64,000 nt of DNA from Flavobacterium paronense (GTDB taxonomy: Bacteria; Bacteroidota; Bacteroidia; Flavobacteriales; Flavobacteriaceae). Position 1 is the first letter of the stretch. Each line of letters starts with the position of its first letter. Below are positions 37,901 through 48,029 of this stretch, in pieces. The stretch spans positions 2,914,001 through 2,978,000 of the forward strand of contig NZ_JAUFQN010000019.1 in NCBI RefSeq assembly GCF_030409795.1. Direction: 5' to 3'. The notes beneath the pieces were generated by a model, which was given only the letters and a program-made list of their open reading frames with translations, was not told the origin of the DNA and made no database searches. Made by a program: the position numbers and the translations under genes.

Positions 37901-39280
37901 ATGAAAAGAACTTTCCTTACCATTGCCTTTTTTTTCTGTTTTTCAAACTTATTTAGCCAAGAAATTATTGGTTCCTGGGCAGGTGAATTGTCAGTTTCAG
38001 GAACGAAGCTTCCTTTGGTCTTTAACATCAAACAAAATGGTGTTGAATTGATAACTACTATGGACAGCCCGATGCAGGGCGCAAAGGATTTACCAACAGA
38101 CAACACTTCATTTGTAGACAACAAACTGAGTATTGATGCGAAAAAATTTGGAATCAGTTATAAAGGAAAATTTGAAAACGAAACAATAAACGGAACATTT
38201 TCTCAAGGCGGCGCGTCAATGCCACTAATTCTCTCTCGAAAAAAAGAAGGAGAATCAGCTTTAAAAAGACCGCAAACTCCTCAGCCTCCATTCAACTATA
38301 AAATTGAGGAAGTAACGTTTACAAATCCGATTGATAAAAACACACTAGCCGGAACTTTAACGACACCCGCTGACAAAAAAACTTTTCCTATCGTGGTTTT
38401 AATTTCAGGTTCTGGGCAACAAAACAGGGATTCCGAAATTTTTGGACATAAATCATTTTGGGTAATTGCTGATGATTTTGCCAAAAAAGGGATTGGTGTT
38501 TTGCGTGTTGATGATCGAGGAACTGGAGGATCTAATGGGATAAGCAGAGATGTGACTACTCAAAATTTTGCAGGAGATACTAATGCTGCAGTCGAGTTTT
38601 TAGCACAAAAAGGATTCACCAATATTGGGTTGATTGGACATAGCGAAGGTGGAATTATAGCGCCAATGGTGGCTTCTCAAAATCCAAAAGTAAAATTTAT
38701 TATTGCTATGGCTGGTCCAGGAGTTCCAACAGATGAATTGCTATTATTACAAACAAATGCCATTGGAAAGGCTTCAGGTGCATCAGAAGAAGAATTAAAA
38801 TCAGATGCCGAAACCAATCGAAAACTATATGCTTTAGTTAAAAATTATAGTAGAACAAATTTAAAAGAGGAAGTCAAAAAAATGATTGTTGAAAGTATGC
38901 AACAATTGTCGAAAGGACAACTACCGGATGCTGCAGCAATAGAGCAAACAGCTGAAAAGGAAAGTACACAAGCGGTTATTCCTTGGTTTGTTTATTTTAT
39001 AAAAATCAATCCGGATGCTTATTGGAGTAAACTAAAAATTCCCGTGTTGGCAATTAATGGCACCAAAGATTTGCAGGTAATTTCTAAAGAGAACCTTGCC
39101 GGTATTAAGGCTTCATTGGAAAAAGCGAAAAACAAAAAATTTGAAATAGTAGAATTTCCAAATCTAAATCATCTTTTTCAAGAGGCAAAAACAGGAACCA
39201 TTGAAGAATATGGTCAGCTTGAACAAACCATTGCTCCACAGGTTTTAGACAAAATGAGTTCTTGGATTTTGAATAGATAA
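37901..39280 (+). CDS. Secreted alpha/beta hydrolase
   Basis: 459 residues. A Sec signal peptide ends near residue 20 (NLFSQ). The N-terminal 110 residues form a beta-domain (GSWAGELSVSG). The hydrolase fold follows, with nucleophile motif GLIGHSEGG, an acid in NGTKDLQV and a His in FPNLNHLFQ. Esterases and S9-type peptidases share this plan; the substrate is not evident. Ends in a terminator shared with tex. Confidence 0.87.
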   Translation: MKRTFLTIAFFFCFSNLFSQEIIGSWAGELSVSGTKLPLVFNIKQNGVELITTMDSPMQGAKDLPTDNTSFVDNKLSIDAKKFGISYKGKFENETINGTFSQGGASMPLILSRKKEGESALKRPQTPQPPFNYKIEEVTFTNPIDKNTLAGTLTTPADKKTFPIVVLISGSGQQNRDSEIFGHKSFWVIADDFAKKGIGVLRVDDRGTGGSNGISRDVTTQNFAGDTNAAVEFLAQKGFTNIGLIGHSEGGIIAPMVASQNPKVKFIIAMAGPGVPTDELLLLQTNAIGKASGASEEELKSDAETNRKLYALVKNYSRTNLKEEVKKMIVESMQQLSKGQLPDAAAIEQTAEKESTQAVIPWFVYFIKINPDAYWSKLKIPVLAINGTKDLQVISKENLAGIKASLEKAKNKKFEIVEFPNLNHLFQEAKTGTIEEYGQLEQTIAPQVLDKMSSWILNR

Positions 39281-39288
39281 AACACTAA

Positions 39289-39322
39289 AAAAGCCCAAAT
39301 ACAATTAAGATTTTGGGCTTTT
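39289..39322. terminator. Bidirectional terminator between hydrolase gene and tex
   Basis: AAAAGCCCAAA and TTTGGGCTTTT form a perfect 11-bp stem with a 12-base loop, and run into Ts on either strand. It lies between two convergent stops. Confidence 0.88.
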
Positions 39323-39325
39323 AAT

Positions 39326-41449
39326 TTATAATATCATCGTCAACTGAATTCGTTTACGCTCTTCGTCAACCTCAACTACTTTTACTTGCACATGTTGGTG
39401 TAATTTCACCACTTCATTCACATCGGAAACAAAACCAGCTTTGAGTTGCGAGATGTGAACCAGACCGCTTTCCTTAATTCCGATATCTACAAAGCAACCA
39501 AAAGCGGTAATATTATTGACAATTCCGGGTAAAATCATTCCGGAACGAACGTTTTTTATAGTGGTAACTGTTGGATCAAACTCAAAAACTTTGGCTGCTT
39601 TTCTTGGATCGAGTCCTGGTTTTTCTAATTCTTTCACAATATCTTTTAATCCTAGAATTCCTATTTCCGGTGTGATATAATTTTCTAATTTTATTTGGGA
39701 TATCTTTTCTTTGTTGGCAATCAAATCATTGGTTTTTAAACCTAAATCTTTAGCCATTTTTTCTACAATCGGATATGCTTCAGGATGCACTGCTGAATTG
39801 TCCAACGGATTTTTACCGTTATGAATTCGAATAAAAGCTGCAGCTTGTTGGTATGCTTTGTCGCCTAAACGCGGCACTTTTTTAAGTTGTTTTCTGTCTT
39901 CAAACGGACCATTTTCGGAACGAAAGGCAACTATATTTTCGGCCATTTTTTCACCAATTCCGGAAACATAACCTAACAGCGATTTGCTAGCCGTATTAAT
40001 ATTTATTCCAACTGAATTCACGCAACGAACCACAACGGTATCCAATTCTTCTTTGAGTTTAATTTGATCAACGTCATGTTGGTATTGTCCAACGCCAATA
40101 GATTTTGGGTCGATTTTTACTAATTCAGCCAACGGATCAGCCAATCTTCTTCCAATAGAAACCGAGCCTCGAACCGTTACATCATATTTTGAAAATTCCT
40201 CGCGGGCAATTTTGGATGCTGAATAAACCGAAGCACCAGCTTCAGAAACTATAAAAACCTGAACGGGTTTATCAAAAGCGATTTTCTTGATGAAGAATTC
40301 GGTTTCGCGACTTGCCGTTCCGTTTCCGATAGAAATTGCCTCAATATTGTAAGCATTCACCATCGAGCGAATTTTTTTCATCGCCATCGCGCTTTCATTT
40401 TGTGGCTGATGCGGATATATAGTTTCGTTGTATAATAAATCACCTTTTTCATCTAAACAAACGATTTTGCAGCCGCTTCTAAATCCCGGGTCAATCGCTA
40501 AAATTCTTTTTTCACCTAATGGCGGTGCTAACAAAAGCTGACTCAAATTCCCAGCAAAAACATCAATCGCTTTGCTGTCGGCTTTAGCTTTGGCATCTTG
40601 TAATGTTTCGTTTGATATGGCTGGTTCCAGCAATCGTTTATAACTGTCATTAATTGCTAATCTTATATGTTCGGTCGTATCATTTTTGGCCTTTATAATT
40701 TCGTTTTCGATAAAATCAATAGCTTCCTCTTTTTCGATATCAACATTTAGTTTTACGAAACCTTCCGCCTCGGCGCGTAACATTGCCAACAATCTATGAG
40801 ATGGTATTTTTGAAATCGGTTCGGCCCAATCGAAATATTGCTTGAATTTCTGTGCATCTTCTTCGTTTTCTTTTTTCTTTACAACTTTAGTTTCTACAAT
40901 CGCTTTTCGTTGAAATAATCGGCGGAGATTTTTTCGTATGTAACTATTTTCGTTAATCCATTCGGCAATAATATCTCTTGCGCCTTGCAACGCTTCGTCT
41001 TCATTTTTGACTTTGTCGTTGAGATATTGAGTGGAAATAAAATCGACATCTTCATTTCTTTGACTGAAAATAATTTTGGCTAAAGGTTCCAAACCATTTT
41101 CTCGAGCGATATCGGCACGGGTTTTTTTCTTCTTTTTATAAGGTAAATACAAATCTTCTATTTCCTGTAAGTCAAAACTTTCCTTTATTTTTTTGGCCAA
41201 TTCAGGAGAAAGTTGCCCTTGTTCTTCAATGGTTTTTAGAATCGATTCTTTTCTTTTTACAATTTCATCGTATTGTTTGGAAAGTTTGGCAATTTGTTCA
41301 ATTACGACTTCGTCTAAATTTCCGGTTTGGTCTTTTCGGTAACGCGAAATAAATGGAATGGTGCAATCTTCGGAAAGTAATTTTAAAGTGGCCTCAATGC
41401 TTTTTGGCGCAGCCGTAACTTGGCTTTGAATATATTGTATGCTGGTCAT
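39326..41449 (-). CDS. tex: Tex family RNA-binding/transcription accessory protein
   Basis: 707 residues from the ATG at 41449 (MTSIQYIQSQV). Domains in order: helical N-terminal region, YqgF-like nuclease fold (LAIDPGFRSGCKIVCLDEKG, about 320-440), helix-hairpin-helix motifs (about 490-560) and a C-terminal S1 domain (about 625-705; GCFVDIGIKESGLVHISQL). Tex binds nucleic acids and associates with transcription; its exact role is unclear. A longer reading from 41485 would overlap the preceding gene and is not favoured. Last gene of rpiB-CDF-nnrD-tex. Confidence 0.95.
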   Translation of the reverse strand: MTSIQYIQSQVTAAPKSIEATLKLLSEDCTIPFISRYRKDQTGNLDEVVIEQIAKLSKQYDEIVKRKESILKTIEEQGQLSPELAKKIKESFDLQEIEDLYLPYKKKKKTRADIARENGLEPLAKIIFSQRNEDVDFISTQYLNDKVKNEDEALQGARDIIAEWINENSYIRKNLRRLFQRKAIVETKVVKKKENEEDAQKFKQYFDWAEPISKIPSHRLLAMLRAEAEGFVKLNVDIEKEEAIDFIENEIIKAKNDTTEHIRLAINDSYKRLLEPAISNETLQDAKAKADSKAIDVFAGNLSQLLLAPPLGEKRILAIDPGFRSGCKIVCLDEKGDLLYNETIYPHQPQNESAMAMKKIRSMVNAYNIEAISIGNGTASRETEFFIKKIAFDKPVQVFIVSEAGASVYSASKIAREEFSKYDVTVRGSVSIGRRLADPLAELVKIDPKSIGVGQYQHDVDQIKLKEELDTVVVRCVNSVGININTASKSLLGYVSGIGEKMAENIVAFRSENGPFEDRKQLKKVPRLGDKAYQQAAAFIRIHNGKNPLDNSAVHPEAYPIVEKMAKDLGLKTNDLIANKEKISQIKLENYITPEIGILGLKDIVKELEKPGLDPRKAAKVFEFDPTVTTIKNVRSGMILPGIVNNITAFGCFVDIGIKESGLVHISQLKAGFVSDVNEVVKLHQHVQVKVVEVDEERKRIQLTMIL

Positions 41450-41453
41450 GAAT

Positions 41454-42275
41454 TTAATTTTGAATTTTTTTAAACGCTCGTCCAAGATTATCTATTACAT
41501 CAGTGATTAACATGCTTTCCGGACTTTGTGTTTCTAAAGTAATATCGGCTGCTAGGCCATGAATATAAACGCCAAGTAAAGCGGCATTCAATGGTTCGTA
41601 ACCTTGTGCTAAAAAAGCTGTTATTATTCCTGTCAAAGCATCGCCCGAACCGCCTTTGGCCAAGCCTGAATTTCCGGTAGTGTTTTCGAAACTTTTTTCT
41701 CCATCAGTAATAAAAGATTTATGTCCTTTCAGGATAATAATCAAGTGCAATTCTTTGGCTTTTGTAGAAGCTGTTATTCTTCTTTCTGACTCAGAATCAT
41801 GCTTCCCAAAAAGTCTGTCAAACTCTTTAACGTGTGGTGTAAGAATGGATTTTTGAGGCAGGTTTAAAAGTTCATGCTGGTTTTTGGCCAAAATATTTAA
41901 AGCATCAGCATCAAAAACGGTTGGGATTTTCACATTTGTTATCAATAATCTCAGGAGATTTGTTGCTGATTTATTAGTTCCTATGCCTGGTCCAATGGCA
42001 AATGAATTAAAAGAAGTCCAATTCTTTTTCTCTCCCCTAAATTCAGTCATTGCTTCCGGAACAGAGGAGAATAGGGCTATTCTTTCTTTTTTTGGAATAT
42101 TTAATGTAACCAGACCTGCGCCTGATCTTAAACAAGCTTTAGCACAAATAATAGCGGCTCCGATTTTAGATTTACTTCCGGCAATAATCAATGCATGTCC
42201 GTGATTTCCTTTATGAGAATTAGGTGCTCTTTTTTGAAATATTTTTTGGATGCTATTGATGTCAAGTTTTGTCAT
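41454..42275 (-). CDS. nnrD: ADP-dependent NAD(P)H-hydrate dehydratase, single-domain
   Basis: 273 residues from the ATG at 42275 (an upstream TTG at 42293 would overlap the CDF gene by 14 bp). The ribokinase-like fold shows AIGPGIGTN and NTTGNSGLAKGGSGDALTG, the motifs of the repair dehydratase that restores hydrated NAD(P)H. The usual N-terminal epimerase domain of the fused form is absent here. Located 4 bp before tex and 4 bp after the CDF transporter gene. Confidence 0.9.
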   Translation of the reverse strand: MTKLDINSIQKIFQKRAPNSHKGNHGHALIIAGSKSKIGAAIICAKACLRSGAGLVTLNIPKKERIALFSSVPEAMTEFRGEKKNWTSFNSFAIGPGIGTNKSATNLLRLLITNVKIPTVFDADALNILAKNQHELLNLPQKSILTPHVKEFDRLFGKHDSESERRITASTKAKELHLIIILKGHKSFITDGEKSFENTTGNSGLAKGGSGDALTGIITAFLAQGYEPLNAALLGVYIHGLAADITLETQSPESMLITDVIDNLGRAFKKIQN

Positions 42276-42279
42276 AGTA

Positions 42280-43194
42280 TTAGTCCTGAACAATAAAATC
42301 TTTTGGATCTTCTTTTTTAAATTCGGGTTGAATATTGATGTGATTTATGTGGAATTTTTCAAATAAAAGTATTTCCACATTATGTAATAAAACGTTGAAT
42401 TCGCTCAATTTTATATCATCGGAACAATCAAGATGTGCTTCGAGGTGTAATTCTTCGTCATTCAAATGCCACACATGGATATGGTGTAATTTATTAACTC
42501 CTTTGATTTTATGAACTTCACGAACAATTTCTTTAATGTCAATGTAATCAGGTGTAAAAAGCATTAGCATTTTGGTAGCAGATTTTATCAAATCATAACT
42601 AACGTAGATTAAATAAAAGGCAATTAACAATGTCATCAAACTATCCACCCAAAACCAACCATAAAATTTCATCAACAAACCACCGACTAAAACCGCAACC
42701 GAAGCCATCATGTCGGTCAATAAATGGAGGTAAGCTGATTTCATATTAAGATTGTGTTCTGAATCTTTTTTAAGCAACAAGACCGAACCCCCGTTTACAA
42801 TAATTCCTAAAATTGCGAGCCAAATAACCAAACCTGACTTAATTGGTTCCGGATGGAATAATCTTGCGGAAGCTTCATAAATTAAAAATAAAGCGACAAC
42901 AATTAGTGTTATAGCATTTATAAAAGCGGCTATTAGTTCGGCTCGTTTATATCCAAACGTATTGTTTATCGAAGCTTTTCTTCTGGATAATTTGTGTGCT
43001 ACTAAACTAAAAACCAATGAAAGTACATCAGAAAAATTGTGAAGTGCATCCGAAATTAAAGCCAAACTTCCTGAAATAATTCCGCCAACAACTTGCGCAA
43101 TCGTAATCAGTAAATTTAGCAGAATGGAAAAGATTAGATTTTTTCCTCTTACTTCATGTTTGTGAATATGAACGTGGTTGTGGTTATCTCCCAT
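42280..43194 (-). CDS. Cation diffusion facilitator family metal efflux protein
   Basis: 304 residues with about six membrane spans and a cytoplasmic C-terminal domain. The metal-binding HxxxD motifs are seen in SDALHNFSD (TM2) and HLLTD (TM5). A short His-rich N-terminus (HNHVHIHKH) may bind metal before transport. Likely exports Zn2+ or a similar divalent ion by antiport. One base separates it from rpiB. Confidence 0.92.
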   Translation of the reverse strand: MGDNHNHVHIHKHEVRGKNLIFSILLNLLITIAQVVGGIISGSLALISDALHNFSDVLSLVFSLVAHKLSRRKASINNTFGYKRAELIAAFINAITLIVVALFLIYEASARLFHPEPIKSGLVIWLAILGIIVNGGSVLLLKKDSEHNLNMKSAYLHLLTDMMASVAVLVGGLLMKFYGWFWVDSLMTLLIAFYLIYVSYDLIKSATKMLMLFTPDYIDIKEIVREVHKIKGVNKLHHIHVWHLNDEELHLEAHLDCSDDIKLSEFNVLLHNVEILLFEKFHINHINIQPEFKKEDPKDFIVQD

Positions 43195-43195
43195 T

Positions 43196-43627
43196 TTATT
43201 GACAAGCTATTTTATTCACTCGGTTAGCGTGTCTTCCGCCTTCGAAATTGGTGTTTAAAAAAGTGTCAACCATTTCTACCGCTTGTTGTATAGAAGTAAA
43301 TCGAGCCGGAATACTGATAATATTAGCGTCGTTATGTTGACGTGCCAAAGCTGCAATTTCTTTAGTCCAACACAATGCGGAACGAATGCCTTGGTGTTTA
43401 TTCACAGTCATATTGATTCCGTTTCCGGAACCACAAATTACGATACCAAAATCGGCATTTCCTGTTTCAACATCAAGTGCAACAGGATGACCAAAATCCG
43501 GATAATCCACACTGTCAAAAGTATCGGTTCCATGATTGATTATTACGTGTCCCTTTTGTTTTAAAAAGGCAACAATAGCATTCTTGTAATCCGGACCAGC
43601 GTGATCGTTTCCAATAGATATTTTCAT
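43196..43627 (-). CDS. rpiB: Ribose-5-phosphate isomerase B
   Basis: 143 residues. MKISIGNDHAGPDYK at the N-terminus and the catalytic Cys region VICGSGNGINMTVNK are diagnostic. It interconverts ribose-5-phosphate and ribulose-5-phosphate. It opens the operon rpiB-CDF-nnrD-tex and borders the AT-rich gap to rnr. Confidence 0.95.
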   Translation of the reverse strand: MKISIGNDHAGPDYKNAIVAFLKQKGHVIINHGTDTFDSVDYPDFGHPVALDVETGNADFGIVICGSGNGINMTVNKHQGIRSALCWTKEIAALARQHNDANIISIPARFTSIQQAVEMVDTFLNTNFEGGRHANRVNKIACQ

Positions 43628-44380
43628 AGTGTTGCGAGTATAATTAGTATCGCAAATTTACGGAAAGTATTGATTGCAATTTTAGTTTATTGTAAGTCTT
43701 TGATTTTTAATTGACAAGGATTTTACTGTTTTAATAAATTTTCACAACTAATTAGAAATAAATACATTAAGCGTAATTTAAATGTTAAAATTGTGGATTG
43801 TTAATAGCATTTCTCAATTCGTTGATAATCAGTTAACCTTAAATTAACATAGATTGTTAACAACTTTGGATAGAATTTTAGAAGTTTTTTTAGGTTGTAT
43901 GATTTAAAATTGTAATCAAAAAGTAGGTTGAAAAAAACAAATTTAGTTTGAATAATTTTTAGAAAAGTTATCAATATAAAAACATTCTTTTTCAACTAAA
44001 ATTAAACTATAAGTTATCTACAAAAAAATACTTATTGGAGTTGTGAACAACTGTTAATTAAATCTAAAAAATACTTAAAAATGAACGTTTTAAATTCTAA
44101 AAACTATGTTGATAAATTGATATAAAAAAATATAACTACAAAATCTAATTTTAAAAAGTAAAGTTATTGTACAAATGAACACGCTATAATAACCATCATA
44201 AATTTAAATTTTTAAATCTTTTCTTTTTATTGTTTTTAATAGCTGTTGATAACATTTCTTTTTTTAGGTTTTAAATTAATTTGAAAAATAGGTAATGTTA
44301 GATTTATATTAAAACTGACAACTTATAACTCATAACTTATAACTATTTTGTAATTTTCAACATTAATTAGAAATTGAAAA
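43628..44380. other. oriC: Candidate chromosomal replication origin (AT-rich intergenic region)
   Basis: A 753-bp gap without a credible gene. Sample 60-base lines counted by hand contain 13-22 percent GC. DnaA-box-like 9-mers: TTATCTACA at 44014-44022; TTATCAACA on the minus strand at 44107-44115 and 44244-44252; TTATCAATA at 43968-43976; TTATCAACG on the minus strand at 43820-43828. Gene orientation changes here from mainly minus to mainly plus, and parS-like sites lie 17-20 kb to the right. The region also ends with a small repeat of CATAACTTATAAC type near 44320-44345. The origin call is inference; promoters for the flanking genes must also be here. Confidence 0.45.
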
Positions 44381-46564
44381 ATGAGTAAGAAACCAAAAAA
44401 GTTCGGAAAAAATGAAAAAACTTTCTCCGAAAAGATATTTAAGATATTATCAAAAAACGCGAACAAACCTTTTAATTACAAACAAATTGCTGCTATTTTA
44501 GAATTAGATGATACTAAAAGTAGAAACGAAATTATAAAAGATTTAAAAATCCTGGCAGCACAAAAATTAATCATTGAATCCGAACCCGGAAAGTATTTAG
44601 TTAAAGCTTCCAGTCAACAATATTACGAAGGCGTTGTTGATATGACGTCCAGAAAAACAGGATATTTTGTTTGTGACGAATTAGAAAATGATGTCTTTAT
44701 TCCGTTTATAAATCTGAATCACGCTTTAGATGGCGATAAAGTCAAAGCTTATGTGTATGACCGAAGAAGCTCCAGAAAACCAGAAGCTGAAGTAATCGAA
44801 ATTATTGAAAGACACAAAACAGAATTCGTTGGAGTTGTTGATATTCAAAAGAATTTCGGATTTGTAACTACGGCTAATGCCAAAATGTACACCGATATTT
44901 TTATCCCAAAAAATAAATTAGCCGAAGCCGAACATGGAGATGTGGTTTTAGTAAAATTGGAAGATTGGCCTGCAAAAGCAGATTCACCTTTTGGTTCTGT
45001 ACTTAAAGTTCTTGGAAAACCAGGTGAACATAACACAGAAATTCATGCCATTTTAGCTGAATATGGTTTGCCGTATGATTTTCCAATTGAAGTTGAAGCT
45101 TATGCAAATAAATTAGATACTTCTATAACTCAAAATGAAATTGATAAACGTCGCGATATGCGAAAAGTATTGACGTTTACTATTGATCCAAAAGATGCAA
45201 AGGATTTTGATGATGCCTTATCCTTCCAAGTTTTAGATAATGGAAATTATGAAATTGGTGTTCACATTGCCGATGTTTCGCATTATTTACAAGAAGGAAC
45301 TATTTTAGATGATGAAGCATACAGAAGAGCCACTTCGGTTTATTTAGTAGACAGAGTTGTACCTATGTTGCCTGAAGTGCTTTCAAATTATGCTTGTTCT
45401 CTTCGTCCACACGAAGAAAAATATACGTTCTCAGCAATTTTTCAGTTGAATGCGAAAGCAGAAGTTTTAGATTCTTGGTTTGGAAGAACCATTATTTATT
45501 CTGACCAACGTTTTTCTTATGAAGAAGCTCAAAGTATAATTGAAACCAAATCAGATATAATTCCGGCTGAGATTTCGTTAACTGGAAAAGAATATAAAGT
45601 TCCGGCCGCAATTGTAGCTGCAACATTAAAACAAGACGAATTGGCTAAAATTTTACGTCGAAAAAGAATGGCTGATGGAGCGATATCCTTTGATAAAGTA
45701 GAAGTAAAATTCAATTTAGATGAAAATGCAGAACCGGTTGGCGTCTTCTTTAAAATATCAAAAGATGCTAATCATTTGATAGAAGAATTTATGTTGTTAG
45801 CCAACAGAAAAGTAGCCGAATTTATAGGAAAACAAAAGAAAACTTTTATTTACCGAATTCACGATGAACCGAATGAAGACAAATTAATCAATCTTCAAAC
45901 AGTGATTTCTAAGTTTGGTTATGCGATAAACATGAAATCCAAACAAGATATTTCTAAATCATTGAATAAATTACTGAACGATGTAAACGGTAAAAAAGAG
46001 CAAAATTTAGTAGATACTTTGACGATTAGAAGTATGAGCAAAGCCAAATATTCGACCGAAAATATTGGTCATTATGGTTTAGCTTTTGATTTTTATAGTC
46101 ATTTTACTTCGCCAATTCGACGTTATCCTGATGTGATGGCACACCGATTATTGCAATTTTATTTAGATGGAGGAAAATCAGTTGATGCAGATACTTATGA
46201 AGAAAAGTGCGCCCATTCCAGCGATATGGAAGGTTTTGCAGCACAAGCCGAAAGAGATTCTGTGAAATACATGCAGGTAAAATACATGCAGGATCACAAA
46301 GACCAAGAGTTTCTTGGTGTTATATCTGGTGTTACCGAATGGGGAATTTATGTAGAAATCATCGAAAACAAATGCGAAGGAATGGTTCGTATTCGAGAAA
46401 TCAAAGAAGATTATTATACGTTTGACGACAAGCAATATGCTTTGGTAGGTCAAGCTACACAAAGTATTTTGCAACTTGGTGATGAAGTTTTTGTAAAAGT
46501 AAAAAATGCTGATTTAGTCAAGAAACAATTAGATTTTAATTTTATCAGAAGAAATGATAGTTAG
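44381..46564 (+). CDS. rnr: Ribonuclease R
   Basis: 727 residues. An N-terminal winged-helix-like region and cold-shock domains (about 1-225) precede the RNB catalytic domain (about 255-580), with the metal-binding TIDPKDAKDFDDALSF. A C-terminal S1 domain follows (about 635-720). It is a 3'-to-5' exoribonuclease able to degrade structured RNA. Lies downstream of the AT-rich gap, so its promoter is probably inside it. Confidence 0.97.
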   Translation: MSKKPKKFGKNEKTFSEKIFKILSKNANKPFNYKQIAAILELDDTKSRNEIIKDLKILAAQKLIIESEPGKYLVKASSQQYYEGVVDMTSRKTGYFVCDELENDVFIPFINLNHALDGDKVKAYVYDRRSSRKPEAEVIEIIERHKTEFVGVVDIQKNFGFVTTANAKMYTDIFIPKNKLAEAEHGDVVLVKLEDWPAKADSPFGSVLKVLGKPGEHNTEIHAILAEYGLPYDFPIEVEAYANKLDTSITQNEIDKRRDMRKVLTFTIDPKDAKDFDDALSFQVLDNGNYEIGVHIADVSHYLQEGTILDDEAYRRATSVYLVDRVVPMLPEVLSNYACSLRPHEEKYTFSAIFQLNAKAEVLDSWFGRTIIYSDQRFSYEEAQSIIETKSDIIPAEISLTGKEYKVPAAIVAATLKQDELAKILRRKRMADGAISFDKVEVKFNLDENAEPVGVFFKISKDANHLIEEFMLLANRKVAEFIGKQKKTFIYRIHDEPNEDKLINLQTVISKFGYAINMKSKQDISKSLNKLLNDVNGKKEQNLVDTLTIRSMSKAKYSTENIGHYGLAFDFYSHFTSPIRRYPDVMAHRLLQFYLDGGKSVDADTYEEKCAHSSDMEGFAAQAERDSVKYMQVKYMQDHKDQEFLGVISGVTEWGIYVEIIENKCEGMVRIREIKEDYYTFDDKQYALVGQATQSILQLGDEVFVKVKNADLVKKQLDFNFIRRNDS

Positions 46565-46586
46565 TGTTCATTAAATAGTATTTAAT

Positions 46587-47252
46587 ATGAAAAAATTAGT
46601 TTTTAGTTTATTAGTATTCAGTTCAATTGTTTTTGCTCAAGAAACCAAAAATGTGGGCGACTTTACTAAAGTAACTTCCTTTGATCGCATAGATGTTTTT
46701 CTTGTTCCAAGTGATGAAAACTCAGTTCAACTAGAAGGAAAAGGAGCTGACGAAGTGGAATTAGTTAATAAAAATGGGGAATTAAAAATAAGAATGCCAT
46801 TGACAAAACTTTTGGATGGTGACAATATATCGGTTACGGTTAATTTTAAAAAAATAACTGCAGTCGAAGCTAATGAAGGTTCCAGAATCGCTTGTGGTGA
46901 TAAAATTAGTTCGGTTGTATTTGATGTTATTGCTAAAGAAGGTTCTGAAGTAAAATTGATTTTAGACGTTGAAAAATTGAATGTCAGAACAGCAAATGGC
47001 TCAAAAGTTTCATTAGAAGGAAACGCTGATATTCAGGATGTATTAGTCAATTCGGGTGGAATTTATGAAGCAGAAAAATTAGAGTCACAAATAACTACTG
47101 TTTCTTGTAATGCCGGTGGTGAAGCTGCTATTTTTGCTACAAATATTGTAGATGCTAAAGTTAGAGCAGGTGGAGACATCACTATTTATGGGAAACCAAA
47201 ACAGATTAACAAAAAGATTATTGCTGGCGGAACGATAGAGCAAGCCAAGTAG
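46587..47252 (+). CDS. Secreted GIN-domain (DUF2807) protein
   Basis: 221 residues. A signal peptide ends near residue 18 (VFAQ). The rest is a regular beta-helix-like protein typical of the head GIN domain (DUF2807), with phrases FDRIDVFLVPSDE and AGGDITIYGKPKQINKKI. A periplasmic or surface adhesin-like role is often guessed for the family but not established. 22 bp after rnr. Confidence 0.82.
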   Translation: MKKLVFSLLVFSSIVFAQETKNVGDFTKVTSFDRIDVFLVPSDENSVQLEGKGADEVELVNKNGELKIRMPLTKLLDGDNISVTVNFKKITAVEANEGSRIACGDKISSVVFDVIAKEGSEVKLILDVEKLNVRTANGSKVSLEGNADIQDVLVNSGGIYEAEKLESQITTVSCNAGGEAAIFATNIVDAKVRAGGDITIYGKPKQINKKIIAGGTIEQAK

Positions 47253-47304
47253 AATTTTTAATTTTAAAATTTAAATTCTAAATTGCAGTGTCAAAAAAAT
47301 AACA

Positions 47305-48000
47305 ATGATTTTACTTAAAGATATTTTATCCGCCATTCCACTCGGCTTTTTTCTAAGCTTTATGATTGGACCGGTATTCTTTGTATTACTTGAAACAAGC
47401 GTTGTCAAAGGATTTAGAGCAGCTATAGTTTTTGATTTAGGAGTTGTATTGGCCGATATATTTTTTATTACAATCGCTTTTTTTAGTAGTTATCGGCTAA
47501 TTCAAAGCATAAAAGACGATCCGGCACTATTTATTTTTGGTGGATTAGTTATGCTAACCTACGGTATTATTTCTTTTGTCAATAACAGAAAAGAAGGAAG
47601 GAAAATTAATATAGACGAAATAGATCCAAAAGAATTAGCCAAAACTAATTACCTTTCTTTGTTCATCAAAGGTTTTTTTCTCAATTTTATCAATATAGGC
47701 GTTCTCGGATTTTGGTTAGCAATCTTAATAACCATTGGTCCTCAATTAGAGTTGAAGACTTCTAGAATGTTGACCTTTTTCTCTACATTAATCGTTACTT
47801 ACTTCGTTACCGATATTTTTAAAATACTTTTAGCCAAACAATTACGAAGTCAACTTAATCCGAAAAACATTCTCTTAATTAAAAAGTTTATCAGCATTGT
47901 TTTGATTGTTTCTGGTGTGTTTCTGCTTAGTCAAGGTTGGTTTCCTAAAGAACAAAAAATCGTTAACAAAGCTTTTGAAAAGCTGGAGCATACGGAGTAA
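47305..48000 (+). CDS. LysE family transporter
   Basis: 231 residues, about six spans. The N-terminus AIPLGFFLSFMIGPVFFVLLE is typical of LysE/RhtB amino acid exporters, although the substrate cannot be told. Follows the GIN-domain gene on the same strand with a 52-bp gap that contains only an AT-rich palindrome. Confidence 0.88.
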   Translation: MILLKDILSAIPLGFFLSFMIGPVFFVLLETSVVKGFRAAIVFDLGVVLADIFFITIAFFSSYRLIQSIKDDPALFIFGGLVMLTYGIISFVNNRKEGRKINIDEIDPKELAKTNYLSLFIKGFFLNFINIGVLGFWLAILITIGPQLELKTSRMLTFFSTLIVTYFVTDIFKILLAKQLRSQLNPKNILLIKKFISIVLIVSGVFLLSQGWFPKEQKIVNKAFEKLEHTE

Positions 48001-48029
48001 ATAGAGCTACTATCTCTAGTAAAATTTTA

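Noticed and set aside
41450..41485. Longer N-terminus of Tex
   Set aside because: It overlaps the end of nnrD, and the ATG at 41449 gives the usual Tex start.
43801..43995. Short reading frame in the rpiB-rnr gap
   Set aside because: AT-rich random-looking residues (Lys, Leu, Phe, Asn) with no protein character.
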